Below are positions 1 through 6,492 of a stretch of 14,602 nucleotides of DNA, piece by piece. The position numbers and the translations under genes are program-made. This stretch comes from CAYJRR01 sp964372275 [NCBI: uncultured bacterium] (lineage in GTDB: Bacteria; CAYJRR01), in the NCBI GenBank assembly GCA_964372275.1, contig CAYJRR010000113.1, forward strand, positions 1-14,602, given 5' to 3'. Numbering within the stretch: the stretch's first letter is position 1; every line of letters begins with the position of its first letter. A model generated the notes under the pieces. The model saw only the letters and a list, made by a program, of their open reading frames with translations. It made no database searches and had not been told where the DNA came from.

Positions 1-712
1 GGCGCGCTCCCGGGAAGACGACCAATCGGCTTCCGGGAACACGCTCGTGGAGGAAGCGGGCGTACTTCGGCGGCGTCAGCGGATCGTCCGCGCCGACCAG
101 CACCGCCGTCGGGGCGCGGATCGCGCCGACCGTCTCCATCCGGTCGAAGTCGTCGGCCATCCGCCAATCGGCGAGCTGCGTCTCGGCCGGCGTCGCGCGC
201 CGCGCCGGATCGGGCTCGACCCAGGCGTCCAGCTCCGGTGGACGGCGCTGCGCGGCGGCGTGCTCGAGCGCGCGAAGGATCTCCGGACGCACGCGGAGGC
301 GCGCGCCGGTGGAGATCAGCGCCACCCCTTCGATCACGGGGATCGCCTCCCCACGCGCGTGGGCCAGCGCCATCTCGATCGCGATGGCCCCTCCGACGGA
401 GTGCCCCGCGATCACCGCGCGGCGCACCTCCAGGGCCCGAAGCAGGGCCCGCACCCACGTCGCGGCGGCGGCGGCGGAACCGGGGTGCGGCCCTTCGGAG
501 CGGCCGGTCCCGGGCAGCGCGGGGACGATCACCTCGCGCCCTTCGAGGAACGGCGTCACCGGATCGAAGGAGCGCTCGTTCCCTCCCGCCGAGTGCAGCA
601 GCACCAGCGCCGGGCCCCGGCCCGCCAGCCGTCGCACGGTGGCCGCACGGCCGTCCACGCGAGCCTGGAGTACGGCACCTCCGACCCGGTCCTCCCCCGG
701 CGCGCGCGTCAC
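1..712 (-). CDS. Alpha/beta hydrolase, 3' end outside window
   Basis: Alpha/beta-hydrolase-fold protein, probably a cytoplasmic esterase or hydrolase of unknown substrate. The 237 visible residues show the usual order: an HSAGG turn near residue 40 (oxyanion-hole region), the nucleophile elbow GHSVGG with Ser105, a cap region, then GADDPLTPP near residue 207 supplying the acidic residue (Asp210). The catalytic His would lie beyond the left edge, so the gene is truncated by the window and not visibly broken. The start is GTG at 712-710. It shares GTGA with the stop of the upstream methyltransferase, which implies translational coupling and one transcript. There is no signal peptide or membrane segment. 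The family is certain; the substrate cannot be told from sequence. Confidence 0.88.
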   Translation of the reverse strand, partial: MTRAPGEDRVGGAVLQARVDGRAATVRRLAGRGPALVLLHSAGGNERSFDPVTPFLEGREVIVPALPGTGRSEGPHPGSAAAAATWVRALLRALEVRRAVIAGHSVGGAIAIEMALAHARGEAIPVIEGVALISTGARLRVRPEILRALEHAAAQRRPPELDAWVEPDPARRATPAETQLADWRMADDFDRMETVGAIRAPTAVLVGADDPLTPPKYARFLHERVPGSRLVVFPGAR

Positions 713-1563
713 GGCGGCGGCGTCCGGCTGCAGAGGGCGAGCCGCTGGAAGCGGAACTTGCGGGCCCGCTCGTAGGTGCCGGTCAGCTCCAGCGCCAGCT
801 CGTCGAACGAGCGGGTGTGAATCCAACGAAATCCTTCGTCGTGAATCATCGGCACCACGTCGTCGGTGCCGAAGCGGATCGGCTCGACCAGGCCGTCGAG
901 CAGCGCGCGGACCGCGAGATCGTCGGCGTCGGTGACCCGCCCCTCGGCCATCGCCCGGCCGATGTAGTCGAAGACCAGGACCGACCGGGGGTGGCATCGG
1001 GCCGCGATCGCCGCCATCGTGGTGCGTACCGCCGCCTCTTCGAGGTAGAGGACGACCCCCTCCCAGAGAAAGATCGCCGGGCGGTCGGGGGAGAAGCCGG
1101 CGCCGGCGAGCTTGTCGAGGAACCGCTCCCGTTCGAAGTCACACGGCACGTAGGTTGCGGCGTCGAGCGGGTAGTCGCCGAGATCGCGGAGCCGCCGGAG
1201 CTTGTCGGCTTGCGTCTCGGGATGATCGACCTCGAACCATCGCGTATCCGCGCCGGCGCCGCCCGCGCGCCGGCCGATCCGCTCGGCACGGGTGTCGAAC
1301 CCGGCGCCGAGCAGCACCACCTGGCGGAAGCCGTTCGGGGCGGCGAGGAAGCGGCGTGTTTCGCGGTCGATCGCCGCGGTCCGGACGGAGAGCCAAAGCT
1401 CCGCCGGCGCCCAGGCGCGATCGTGACGGCGCGCGTACTCCTGCCCCTCCTCTCCCGCGAGCCGCGCCGCCCACGGATCGTCGCAAATCCGGTCCGCACG
1501 CGCCGACGCCCGCGCCCGATAGGCCGCCACCATCAGCGCCGTGCGACTGGGTGCATGTTCCAT
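709..1563 (-). CDS. SAM-dependent methyltransferase, leucine carboxyl methyltransferase-like family
   Basis: A 284-residue class I methyltransferase of the LCM / TIGR00027 type. It transfers methyl from S-adenosylmethionine to an unknown acceptor. Visible marks are a family N-terminus (SRTALMVAAYRARAS, residues 6-20), motif I VVLLGAGFDTRAERI (82-96), the acidic ribose-binding EVDHPETQADK (111-121), FLWEGVVLYL (165-174) and an aromatic C-terminal strand. The length is normal for the family. The ATG at 1563-1561 sits directly before the conserved N-terminus; upstream in-frame codons run into the control region of the divergent secreted-protein gene. I see no strong ribosome binding site. It is the first gene of a two-gene unit with the alpha/beta hydrolase. 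Family members are often annotated as polyketide or mycobacterial methyltransferases, but nothing nearby indicates such a pathway. Confidence 0.9.
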   Translation of the reverse strand: MEHAPSRTALMVAAYRARASARADRICDDPWAARLAGEEGQEYARRHDRAWAPAELWLSVRTAAIDRETRRFLAAPNGFRQVVLLGAGFDTRAERIGRRAGGAGADTRWFEVDHPETQADKLRRLRDLGDYPLDAATYVPCDFERERFLDKLAGAGFSPDRPAIFLWEGVVLYLEEAAVRTTMAAIAARCHPRSVLVFDYIGRAMAEGRVTDADDLAVRALLDGLVEPIRFGTDDVVPMIHDEGFRWIHTRSFDELALELTGTYERARKFRFQRLALCSRTPPP

Positions 1564-1606
1564 CGTTCGGAGTCTATCGCCCTGCCGAGCAAATTCACAC
1601 GAGGGA

Positions 1607-1621
1607 CGATCCACCGGATCG
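1607..1621. repeat. Inverted repeat in the divergent control region
   Basis: A perfect 6-3-6 inverted repeat (CGATCC, spacer ACC, GGATCG). It lies about 150 bases upstream of the predicted sigma-54 transcription start and 44-58 bases upstream of the divergent methyltransferase start. That distance suits an activator site for a sigma-54 enhancer-binding protein or an operator for the methyltransferase. GATC-containing hexamers are very common in this sequence and there is no second copy nearby, so the role is only a guess. Confidence 0.3.
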
Positions 1622-1741
1622 GGCATCGATGGGCCACGGTGGGACCCGCCCGCCCCGTCGCGCCTCCCGTCCGTCCGGCCCGCGCGGCGGGATTCCATTG
1701 TGCCGGCCATGCCCTGCGACGCCCGGACGGCCGCACCGCCG

Positions 1742-1757
1742 TGGCACGCGCGTTGCT
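1742..1757 (+). promoter_or_regulatory. Sigma-54 (-24/-12) promoter
   Basis: The sequence reads TGGCACG, four bases, TTGCT. This matches the sigma-54 consensus at every core position and has the required GG (1743-1744), ten bases, GC (1755-1756) geometry. Transcription would start near base 1768, leaving a leader of about 18 bases that contains a GGAGG ribosome binding site before the ATG at 1786. The rest of the 222-base gap (1564-1785) has no gene. It holds an inverted repeat at 1607-1621 that might bind an activator. If real, the secreted protein and probably the carbonic anhydrase behind it need RpoN and an ATP-driven enhancer-binding protein, neither of which is encoded in this window. 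Confidence 0.75.
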
Positions 1758-1772
1758 GAACGCGCGCTCGCC

Positions 1773-1777
1773 GGAGG
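1773..1777 (+). promoter_or_regulatory. Ribosome binding site GGAGG
   Basis: A GGAGG core lies 8 bases before the ATG at 1786. It is one of the few strong Shine-Dalgarno sequences in this window and decides the start of the secreted-protein gene. Long upstream in-frame readings are antisense to the methyltransferase and are not coding. Confidence 0.8.
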
Positions 1778-1785
1778 TCGATCCC

Positions 1786-2289
1786 ATGTCCGCTCGCGCC
1801 GGGGCGTTCGCCCGCGTCCTCGTTGCCGTCGTCCTGTCCTCGTCCGCCGCGACGGCCGTCGCCGCCGACGGAGCCTGCGACTATCCCGACGCGCCGGCGA
1901 CCTGGACCCGGCCCTTCACCGAAGCGTGGCGCTGGATCACGCGCGCCGACCCCCCCTCCCGCCCGGTCGCGCAGCTGCCGGCGGCCCGGGCCGCCCGCCC
2001 CCCCGCCACCGCCGTCGGCGTGCCGTTCACGGCCGACGGAACGCCCGGCTTCCGCGGTGTTCGCCTCGTGGCGCGCGGACGCTCGCACCGCATCTCGGTC
2101 TACGGAACCAACGCCCTGAGCGCCGCCCTCTGCGAGCCGCACCGCGAGCGTTTTCCGTACACCTACGAAGCGGCGGAGTCGACGCTGCCGTGGGACACGG
2201 TCGTCACCTTCCGGGGCGGACTCACCGCGATGCGAACCGACGGTGGCGCCTACGTCCGCTCGGTCTCTTGCCTCCGGGAGCCGTACTAG
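1786..2289 (+). CDS. Small secreted protein of unknown function
   Basis: I do not recognise this 167-residue protein. Residues 1-27 form a Sec signal peptide: Arg-rich start, hydrophobic core VLVAVVLSSSAATAV, and cleavage near AVA-A-DGA. It is therefore exported to the periplasm or beyond. The mature part has a Trp/Pro-rich start, a Pro/Ala/Arg-rich stretch (55-78, likely flexible), then a segment with alternating hydrophobic residues (90-166) that looks like beta strands. It has three cysteines (31, 116, 162), two of which could form a disulphide. It ends in SCLREPY. The start is well supported by GGAGG and by the sigma-54 promoter just upstream. The next gene, carbonic anhydrase, begins 16 bases after its stop, so the two are probably cotranscribed. 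Confidence 0.75.
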   Translation: MSARAGAFARVLVAVVLSSSAATAVAADGACDYPDAPATWTRPFTEAWRWITRADPPSRPVAQLPAARAARPPATAVGVPFTADGTPGFRGVRLVARGRSHRISVYGTNALSAALCEPHRERFPYTYEAAESTLPWDTVVTFRGGLTAMRTDGGAYVRSVSCLREPY

Positions 2290-2305
2290 TAGTCTTCGGT
2301 CGCCG

Positions 2306-2860
2306 ATGAGCCTGCTACGGGAGATCCTCGCGCACAACGCACGGTGGGTCGAGGAGCGCAATCGCCCTCTCACCAAGGTACCGAGCAAGGGGATCGCCGT
2401 CTTCACCTGCATGGACACGCGGCTCGTCGATTTCCTCGAGCCGGCGCTGGGGATCGGGCGCGGCGACGCGAAGGTGATCAAGAACGCGGGGAACACGCTC
2501 GTCGATCCCGGAGGCGGCGTCGTGCGCAGCCTGGTCGCCGCCATCTACGCGCTCGGGTGCGGCGAGGTCTTCGTCATCGGCCACCGCGACTGCGGAATGG
2601 CGCAGATCGACGAGGGTCGCCTGCGCGCGACGATGCTCGAGCGCGGCGTCCCTGCGGAGGCGATCGACCGCCTCCGGCCCACCCTGAGGGAATGGATCGG
2701 CGGCTTCCACGATCCGATCGGAAACGTCGAGCGGGTGGTGCGCCTGCTGCGCGAAAATCCGCTCATCCCGCGCGGCATCCCGATCCACGGACTGATGTTC
2801 GATCCGGCGAGCGGGCGGCTCGACCTGCTCGTCGACGGCTCGCGTCAATCCGAACCGTAG
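2306..2860 (+). CDS. Beta-class carbonic anhydrase
   Basis: A zinc enzyme that interconverts CO2 and bicarbonate; cytoplasmic, as no signal peptide is present. The 184 residues carry the beta-class site: CMDTR at 35-39 (zinc ligand Cys35 with the Asp37-Arg39 dyad) and GHRDCG at 92-97 (ligands His93 and Cys96). KNAGN near 59-63 and GGGVVRSL near 69-76 are also typical. The short length and the CMDTR form resemble the clade D group (Rv1284/YbcF-like), not the longer Can/CynT type. The ATG at 2306 has no clear ribosome binding site and follows the secreted-protein stop by 16 bases, so translation may depend on that gene. Its last 16 bases overlap the end of the convergent CotH-like gene. Confidence 0.93.
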   Translation: MSLLREILAHNARWVEERNRPLTKVPSKGIAVFTCMDTRLVDFLEPALGIGRGDAKVIKNAGNTLVDPGGGVVRSLVAAIYALGCGEVFVIGHRDCGMAQIDEGRLRATMLERGVPAEAIDRLRPTLREWIGGFHDPIGNVERVVRLLRENPLIPRGIPIHGLMFDPASGRLDLLVDGSRQSEP

Positions 2861-2866
2861 AGCCGT
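2835..2866. repeat. Inverted repeat across the convergent gene ends
   Basis: A 7-base perfect inverted repeat, ACGGCTC at 2835-2841 and GAGCCGT at 2860-2866, with an 18-base loop. The loop contains the stop of the minus-strand CotH-like gene (2847-2845) and most of the stop of the plus-strand carbonic anhydrase (2858-2860). No T-run follows on either strand, so it is not a classical intrinsic terminator. It could still be a symmetrical end structure for both transcripts, or chance in GC-rich DNA. Confidence 0.35.
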
Positions 2867-4050
2867 TCGCGCAGCCAACGCGCCCGCGCGCGGAGGTAAC
2901 CGAGCGGCTGGCGTGGCGGCGGATCGTCGGCCTCGATGCTCAAGTTCCGGTCGTCGGCCGCCGCTTCGGCGATCTGCGGCCACCAGCGGTCGACGCGCTC
3001 CTGGAACCAGGCCGGATCGTAGGCGGCGAGCATCTCGTCGAGCGCCGCGCGGTACCGGCGCTGCCAGCCGCCGTCGGCCAGCACCACCGTCGCCGGATGC
3101 TGCCGGACCGGCTCCACCGGATCGAAGACGACCCAGGCGTCCCGGTAGGGAAGAGCCTTGTCCAGGTCGCGCGGGATGAAGAGGAAGCCGCGACCCGGAT
3201 GTTCGTAGAGGTAGAAGTTCCATCCGTCGATCCAGAAGTTGTCGGTGGCCGGCAGGATCGCCTCGAACGCCCACTCGCGGATCGCCTCGTCGAGGTCGAT
3301 CACCTCGTCGAGCGACGCCAGGTCGGTGGCCTCGTGAAACGTCTCGAGCGTCGTCCGGTCGACCTCTTCGTCCTCGTTGGTCTTCAAGTCTCGCGCCGTC
3401 TTCCACAGGTTCCCGTCGTCGCCGTCGGGACCGAACTGCCGCCGGAGGAACTCCTTGTTGACCGCCTCCAGATTAACGTAGACCCCCTCGTACTCGCCGT
3501 TGACGTAGAGCCGGGCGTGGTTCGCGCACTGCGCCGGCAGTCCGAGGTCGCGGGCGAACTCGAGCGACAGGCGCTCGTCGAGGAGTCCGCAGCCGCCGTG
3601 ATCGAGGTTGATGCGCCGCAGTCCACGGAACCTCGCCTCGCGGTCGACGTGGTTGAAGGCGATGGCGAGCTGCAGCTTGTCGCCGCACTGGCTGATGTTC
3701 CCGCGGTTCCGCACCTCGACCCGGTGCTCCTCCGCTTCGTGGCGGAAGAGGGCCGGGTGCCACTCCTCGATATCGCGCGTCGCCTCGGCGCGAAGCTTCG
3801 CGAGCTCGTCGTCCTCCATCGAGATCTCGAAGGTGGGGAAGACGTCCTCGGAGTAGAGGTCCGGGCACGGGAGGGGATAGGTCGGCTCCGGCGTCTCGGT
3901 CGGCGCCGGGGTCGGGGGCTGGGTGGCGATCGCCCCCAACTCCGGCCGGTCCGGGAGGACCATCGACGGCGAAACCTCCACCAGGCTCGACGAATCGCAG
4001 GCCGCAACGACGGCGAGCGCCACGAGTGTGATCGTACGATCGACCTTCAC
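2845..4050 (-). CDS. CotH kinase-like lipoprotein
   Basis: A 401-residue predicted lipoprotein of the CotH family (PF08757), whose Bacillus and Legionella relatives are atypical protein kinases or AMPylases. Residues 1-18 are a lipoprotein signal ending in VVAAC, giving a lipidated Cys18. A Pro/Thr-rich linker follows (about 40-58), then the CotH domain. Family marks are FEISMEDDELAKL, the NLDHGG segment, ARLYVNGEYEGVYVNLEAVN, and FIPRDLDKAL, with Asp295 and Asp297 as the likely metal-binding DxD. The start is GTG at 4050-4048, sharing GTGA with the PolX stop, so the two are translationally coupled. No alternative start gives a signal peptide. The surface location is inferred. Whether it phosphorylates anything is unknown; in Gram-negatives such proteins are usually uncharacterised. 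Confidence 0.85.
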   Translation of the reverse strand: MKVDRTITLVALAVVAACDSSSLVEVSPSMVLPDRPELGAIATQPPTPAPTETPEPTYPLPCPDLYSEDVFPTFEISMEDDELAKLRAEATRDIEEWHPALFRHEAEEHRVEVRNRGNISQCGDKLQLAIAFNHVDREARFRGLRRINLDHGGCGLLDERLSLEFARDLGLPAQCANHARLYVNGEYEGVYVNLEAVNKEFLRRQFGPDGDDGNLWKTARDLKTNEDEEVDRTTLETFHEATDLASLDEVIDLDEAIREWAFEAILPATDNFWIDGWNFYLYEHPGRGFLFIPRDLDKALPYRDAWVVFDPVEPVRQHPATVVLADGGWQRRYRAALDEMLAAYDPAWFQERVDRWWPQIAEAAADDRNLSIEADDPPPRQPLGYLRARARWLRERLYGSD

Positions 4051-5792
4051 GCAGGTCGGTTTGGTCCGCGGGCCTTTGGCTTCAACGACGCCAGGAACGC
4101 GTGCACGTCGCGCGTGTTGAGGACGTCCTTGCGCTCCGCCCATCCGCGCCGCGCCTGCGCCACACCGAACTGTTCAGGGAACCGCATCTCGTACGGCGTG
4201 TGCGCGTCGGAGTCGATCACCAGCCGTACCCCGGCGCGGACGGCGCGGCGCACCAGCTCGTCGGAGAGGTCGAGCCGGTTCGGTTGCGCATTCACCTCCA
4301 GCGCCGTCCCCGTCCGGCGCGCCGTTTCCAGCACCGCGTCGAGATCGAACTCGACGGCGGCGCGCGATCCGATGGCGCGCGCCGTGGGGTGGAAGAGGAT
4401 GTCGACGTTCGGATTCTCGATCGCGCGCACGATCCGCCGCGTCATCTCCGGCCGCGGCAACCGGAACTCGGAATGGATCGAGGCGCCGACGACGTCGAGC
4501 TCGGCGAGCGCGTCGTCGGAGACGTCGAGCGACCCGTCCCGGCGGATGTTGACCTCCGCCCCGGCGAGGATCCGGATCCCCGACACCTCCTGCTGTGCCC
4601 GGCGGATCGCGCCGCGTTGCTCGCGGAGGCGCGCCTCGTCCAGGCCGCGCGCCATCGCCAGATCGCGGGTGTGGTCGGTGACGGCGACGTAGGCACGACC
4701 CAGGCGCTTCGCCTCGCGCGCCAGCTCCTCGATCGTCGACGCCCCGTCGGACCAGCGGCTTTGCACCTGGAGGTCCCCGCGCAGGTCGCCGTACCCGACC
4801 AGATCGGGCAGGCGCCCGCCGATCGCCGCTTCGATCTCCCCCTGGTCCTCGCGGATCTCGGGTGGGATCCACGGGAGATCGAGCGCGCGGTAGACCTCCT
4901 CCTCGGTGCGACCGGCGATGCGCCGTTGTCCCCGGAACAGACCGTACTCGGAGAGCTTGTACCCCTTGGCCAGGGCGATCTTCCGCAAGGCGATGTTGTG
5001 GTCCTTGCTCCCGGTGAAATAGAGCAGGGCGGCGCCGAAGCACGCCTCCGGGACCAGGCGCAGGTCGGCGTCGAGTCCGTTCGCCAGCCGCACCAGCGTC
5101 TTGGTCGGCCCCTCGGCGTAGACGTGGTCGACCTCCGGCATCGACGCGAAGAAGCGGGACACCCCGGCGCCGTCCGCGGTCGCGATCAGGACGTCGACAT
5201 CGCCGATCGTCTCGCGGCGCCGCCGGATCGAGCCGGCGACGGCGGCGTCCACGACCTCCGGCTGCGCGCGCAGGCGCGATTCGAGGTTCGCCGCCAGCTC
5301 GAGGATCGCGCCGAGAAGCCGGCGTCCACCGGTCTGCCGATGGAACTCGATCGCTTCGAGGATCGCCTGTTCGCTCCGGTCCCCGAACTTGGGCACCTTC
5401 CGCACGCGTCCCGCGAGCGCCGCGCGGCGGAGATCCTCGATCGTCCGCACGCCGAGCTCCCGGAAGAGCGCCCGCGCCCGCTTGGGACCGATGCCGCCGA
5501 TCGAGGTCAGCCCCACCAGGTCGACGGGCATGGCGGCGCGCCGCGACTCCAGCTCGGGAAGTCGACCGGTGCGCACGAGCGCCTGGATGCGCCCGGCGAC
5601 CCCCTTCCCGACGCCGGGGATCTTCGACAACGCCCGGATCCCACCGTCGGCGTCGATCGCGGCGATCGGACGGTCGAGCGCCTCCACGGCGTAGGCCGCC
5701 CGCTCGTAGGCGCGCGGCTTGAACGGCACCTCCTCCATCTCCAGGAAGAGCGCCATCTCGCGGAGCGCCCCCGCGATCTCGGCGTTGGTCAC
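4047..5792 (-). CDS. polX: DNA polymerase/3'-5' exonuclease PolX with altered PHP metal site
   Basis: Bacterial family X polymerase for gap filling in base-excision repair, with a C-terminal PHP domain that normally provides 3'-5' exonuclease or AP-endonuclease activity. Domains in order are an 8-kDa-like region with helix-hairpin-helix motifs (IPGVGKG about 58-64, IGGIGPKRA about 98-106), a polymerase core with GSIRRRRETIGDVDV (187-201; Asp198, Asp200 and Asp243 form the metal triad) and FTGSKDHN, then PHP. In PHP, Asp373-His374, Glu413, His440, His468, Asp529 and His531 are intact, but the HxH motif reads Gln342-Val-Gln344. Chosen start: GTG at 5792, which gives the usual MTNAEIA beginning. 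An in-frame GTG at 5813 adds seven residues; neither has a good ribosome binding site. It overlaps the CotH-like gene by four bases. Confidence 0.93.
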   Translation of the reverse strand: MTNAEIAGALREMALFLEMEEVPFKPRAYERAAYAVEALDRPIAAIDADGGIRALSKIPGVGKGVAGRIQALVRTGRLPELESRRAAMPVDLVGLTSIGGIGPKRARALFRELGVRTIEDLRRAALAGRVRKVPKFGDRSEQAILEAIEFHRQTGGRRLLGAILELAANLESRLRAQPEVVDAAVAGSIRRRRETIGDVDVLIATADGAGVSRFFASMPEVDHVYAEGPTKTLVRLANGLDADLRLVPEACFGAALLYFTGSKDHNIALRKIALAKGYKLSEYGLFRGQRRIAGRTEEEVYRALDLPWIPPEIREDQGEIEAAIGGRLPDLVGYGDLRGDLQVQSRWSDGASTIEELAREAKRLGRAYVAVTDHTRDLAMARGLDEARLREQRGAIRRAQQEVSGIRILAGAEVNIRRDGSLDVSDDALAELDVVGASIHSEFRLPRPEMTRRIVRAIENPNVDILFHPTARAIGSRAAVEFDLDAVLETARRTGTALEVNAQPNRLDLSDELVRRAVRAGVRLVIDSDAHTPYEMRFPEQFGVAQARRGWAERKDVLNTRDVHAFLASLKPKARGPNRPA

Positions 5793-5823
5793 GCGCCGCT
5801 TGTAGGGTCCCACACCGCGGACG

Positions 5824-6414
5824 CTACTTCTTCTTCTCGTAGGTCCCGATCAGCTCCGCCTGGGCGAGCACGTGCCCCTCCATCGCCTTCTCCAACGCCG
5901 CCTTGGTGGGGTTCTTCAGGTCGGGGAGGACGAGGTCGAGCGCGTAGAGCTTGTGGAAGTACCGATGGCGACCGATCGGCGGGCACGGACCGCCGTAGCC
6001 GGTGCGCTTCCAATCGTTCAGGCCCGGACGCGTGCCGGCCGGCGCCTTCTCGTCCCGCTTCATCCCTCCCGGAAGGGAGGTCGTCTCCGGCGGAAGGTCG
6101 TACAACACCCAATGGACCCAGGTCATCGTCGGCGCCTTCGGGTCGGGTGCATCCGGATCGTCGACGATCAGCGCCAGGCTTCGGGTCCCCGCCGGAACGC
6201 CTCTCCACGCCAACGGCGGCGAGTGGTCGGAACCCTGGCAGGTGAACTCGGTGGGGATCGCCCCTTGGTGGGCGAACGCGGAGGAGGTCAAGGCGAGCGG
6301 CATCTCGGTCCCCTTCGGATCGGCGACGGCGGTCCGCACCGTCCCCGCGGTTGCGGCGGCAACGGCGAAGGCGACGGCGGCGGCCGCGAGGATCGAACGG
6401 CGGGTGGCGTGCAT
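5824..6414 (-). CDS. Secreted PEBP / YbhB-YbcL family protein
   Basis: A 196-residue phosphatidylethanolamine-binding-like protein of the bacterial YbhB/YbcL group, a small beta fold that binds anionic ligands; its cellular role is poorly defined even in E. coli. Visible family motifs are FTCQGSDHSPPLAW (57-70), DDPDAPDP (85-92), MTWVHWVLYDLP (97-108) and GGPCPPIGRHRYFHKLYALD (141-160). Unlike YbhB it carries an N-terminal signal: TRRSILAA followed by an Ala-rich core and AVA-DPKG (cleavage near residue 31). The twin Arg makes Tat export possible, Sec equally so. It is the first gene of the minus-strand unit; the PolX start follows its stop by 31 bases. It is divergent from lon across a gap of about 78 bases that has no convincing promoter. 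Confidence 0.9.
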   Translation of the reverse strand: MHATRRSILAAAAVAFAVAAATAGTVRTAVADPKGTEMPLALTSSAFAHQGAIPTEFTCQGSDHSPPLAWRGVPAGTRSLALIVDDPDAPDPKAPTMTWVHWVLYDLPPETTSLPGGMKRDEKAPAGTRPGLNDWKRTGYGGPCPPIGRHRYFHKLYALDLVLPDLKNPTKAALEKAMEGHVLAQAELIGTYEKKK

Positions 6415-6492
6415 CGGCGACCGCAAGAGTAGTGCGGCGGGCCATCGTGCGCAAAGAACGCGTGGGTGACGATCGACGGCGCCGGCAACGAC

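Noticed and set aside
238-2289. A 683-residue plus-strand frame ending with the secreted protein
   Set aside because: Only its last 167 residues are coding, fixed by the GGAGG site, signal peptide and sigma-54 promoter. The rest is antisense to the methyltransferase and hydrolase.
1564-2544. N-terminal extension of the methyltransferase frame
   Set aside because: It runs through the divergent control region and is antisense to the secreted protein and part of carbonic anhydrase. The family N-terminus begins at the ATG at 1563.
2344-6245. Long plus-strand frames (782 and 714 residues) across the CotH-like and PolX genes
   Set aside because: They are antisense to two genes with clear motifs, have low-complexity composition and no recognisable domain.
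6426-6454. Possible sigma-70 promoter for the PEBP gene on the minus strand (TTGCGC, 17 bases, TACTCT)
   Set aside because: Only three of six bases match in each box. It would leave a leader of about five bases, so it is too weak to call.
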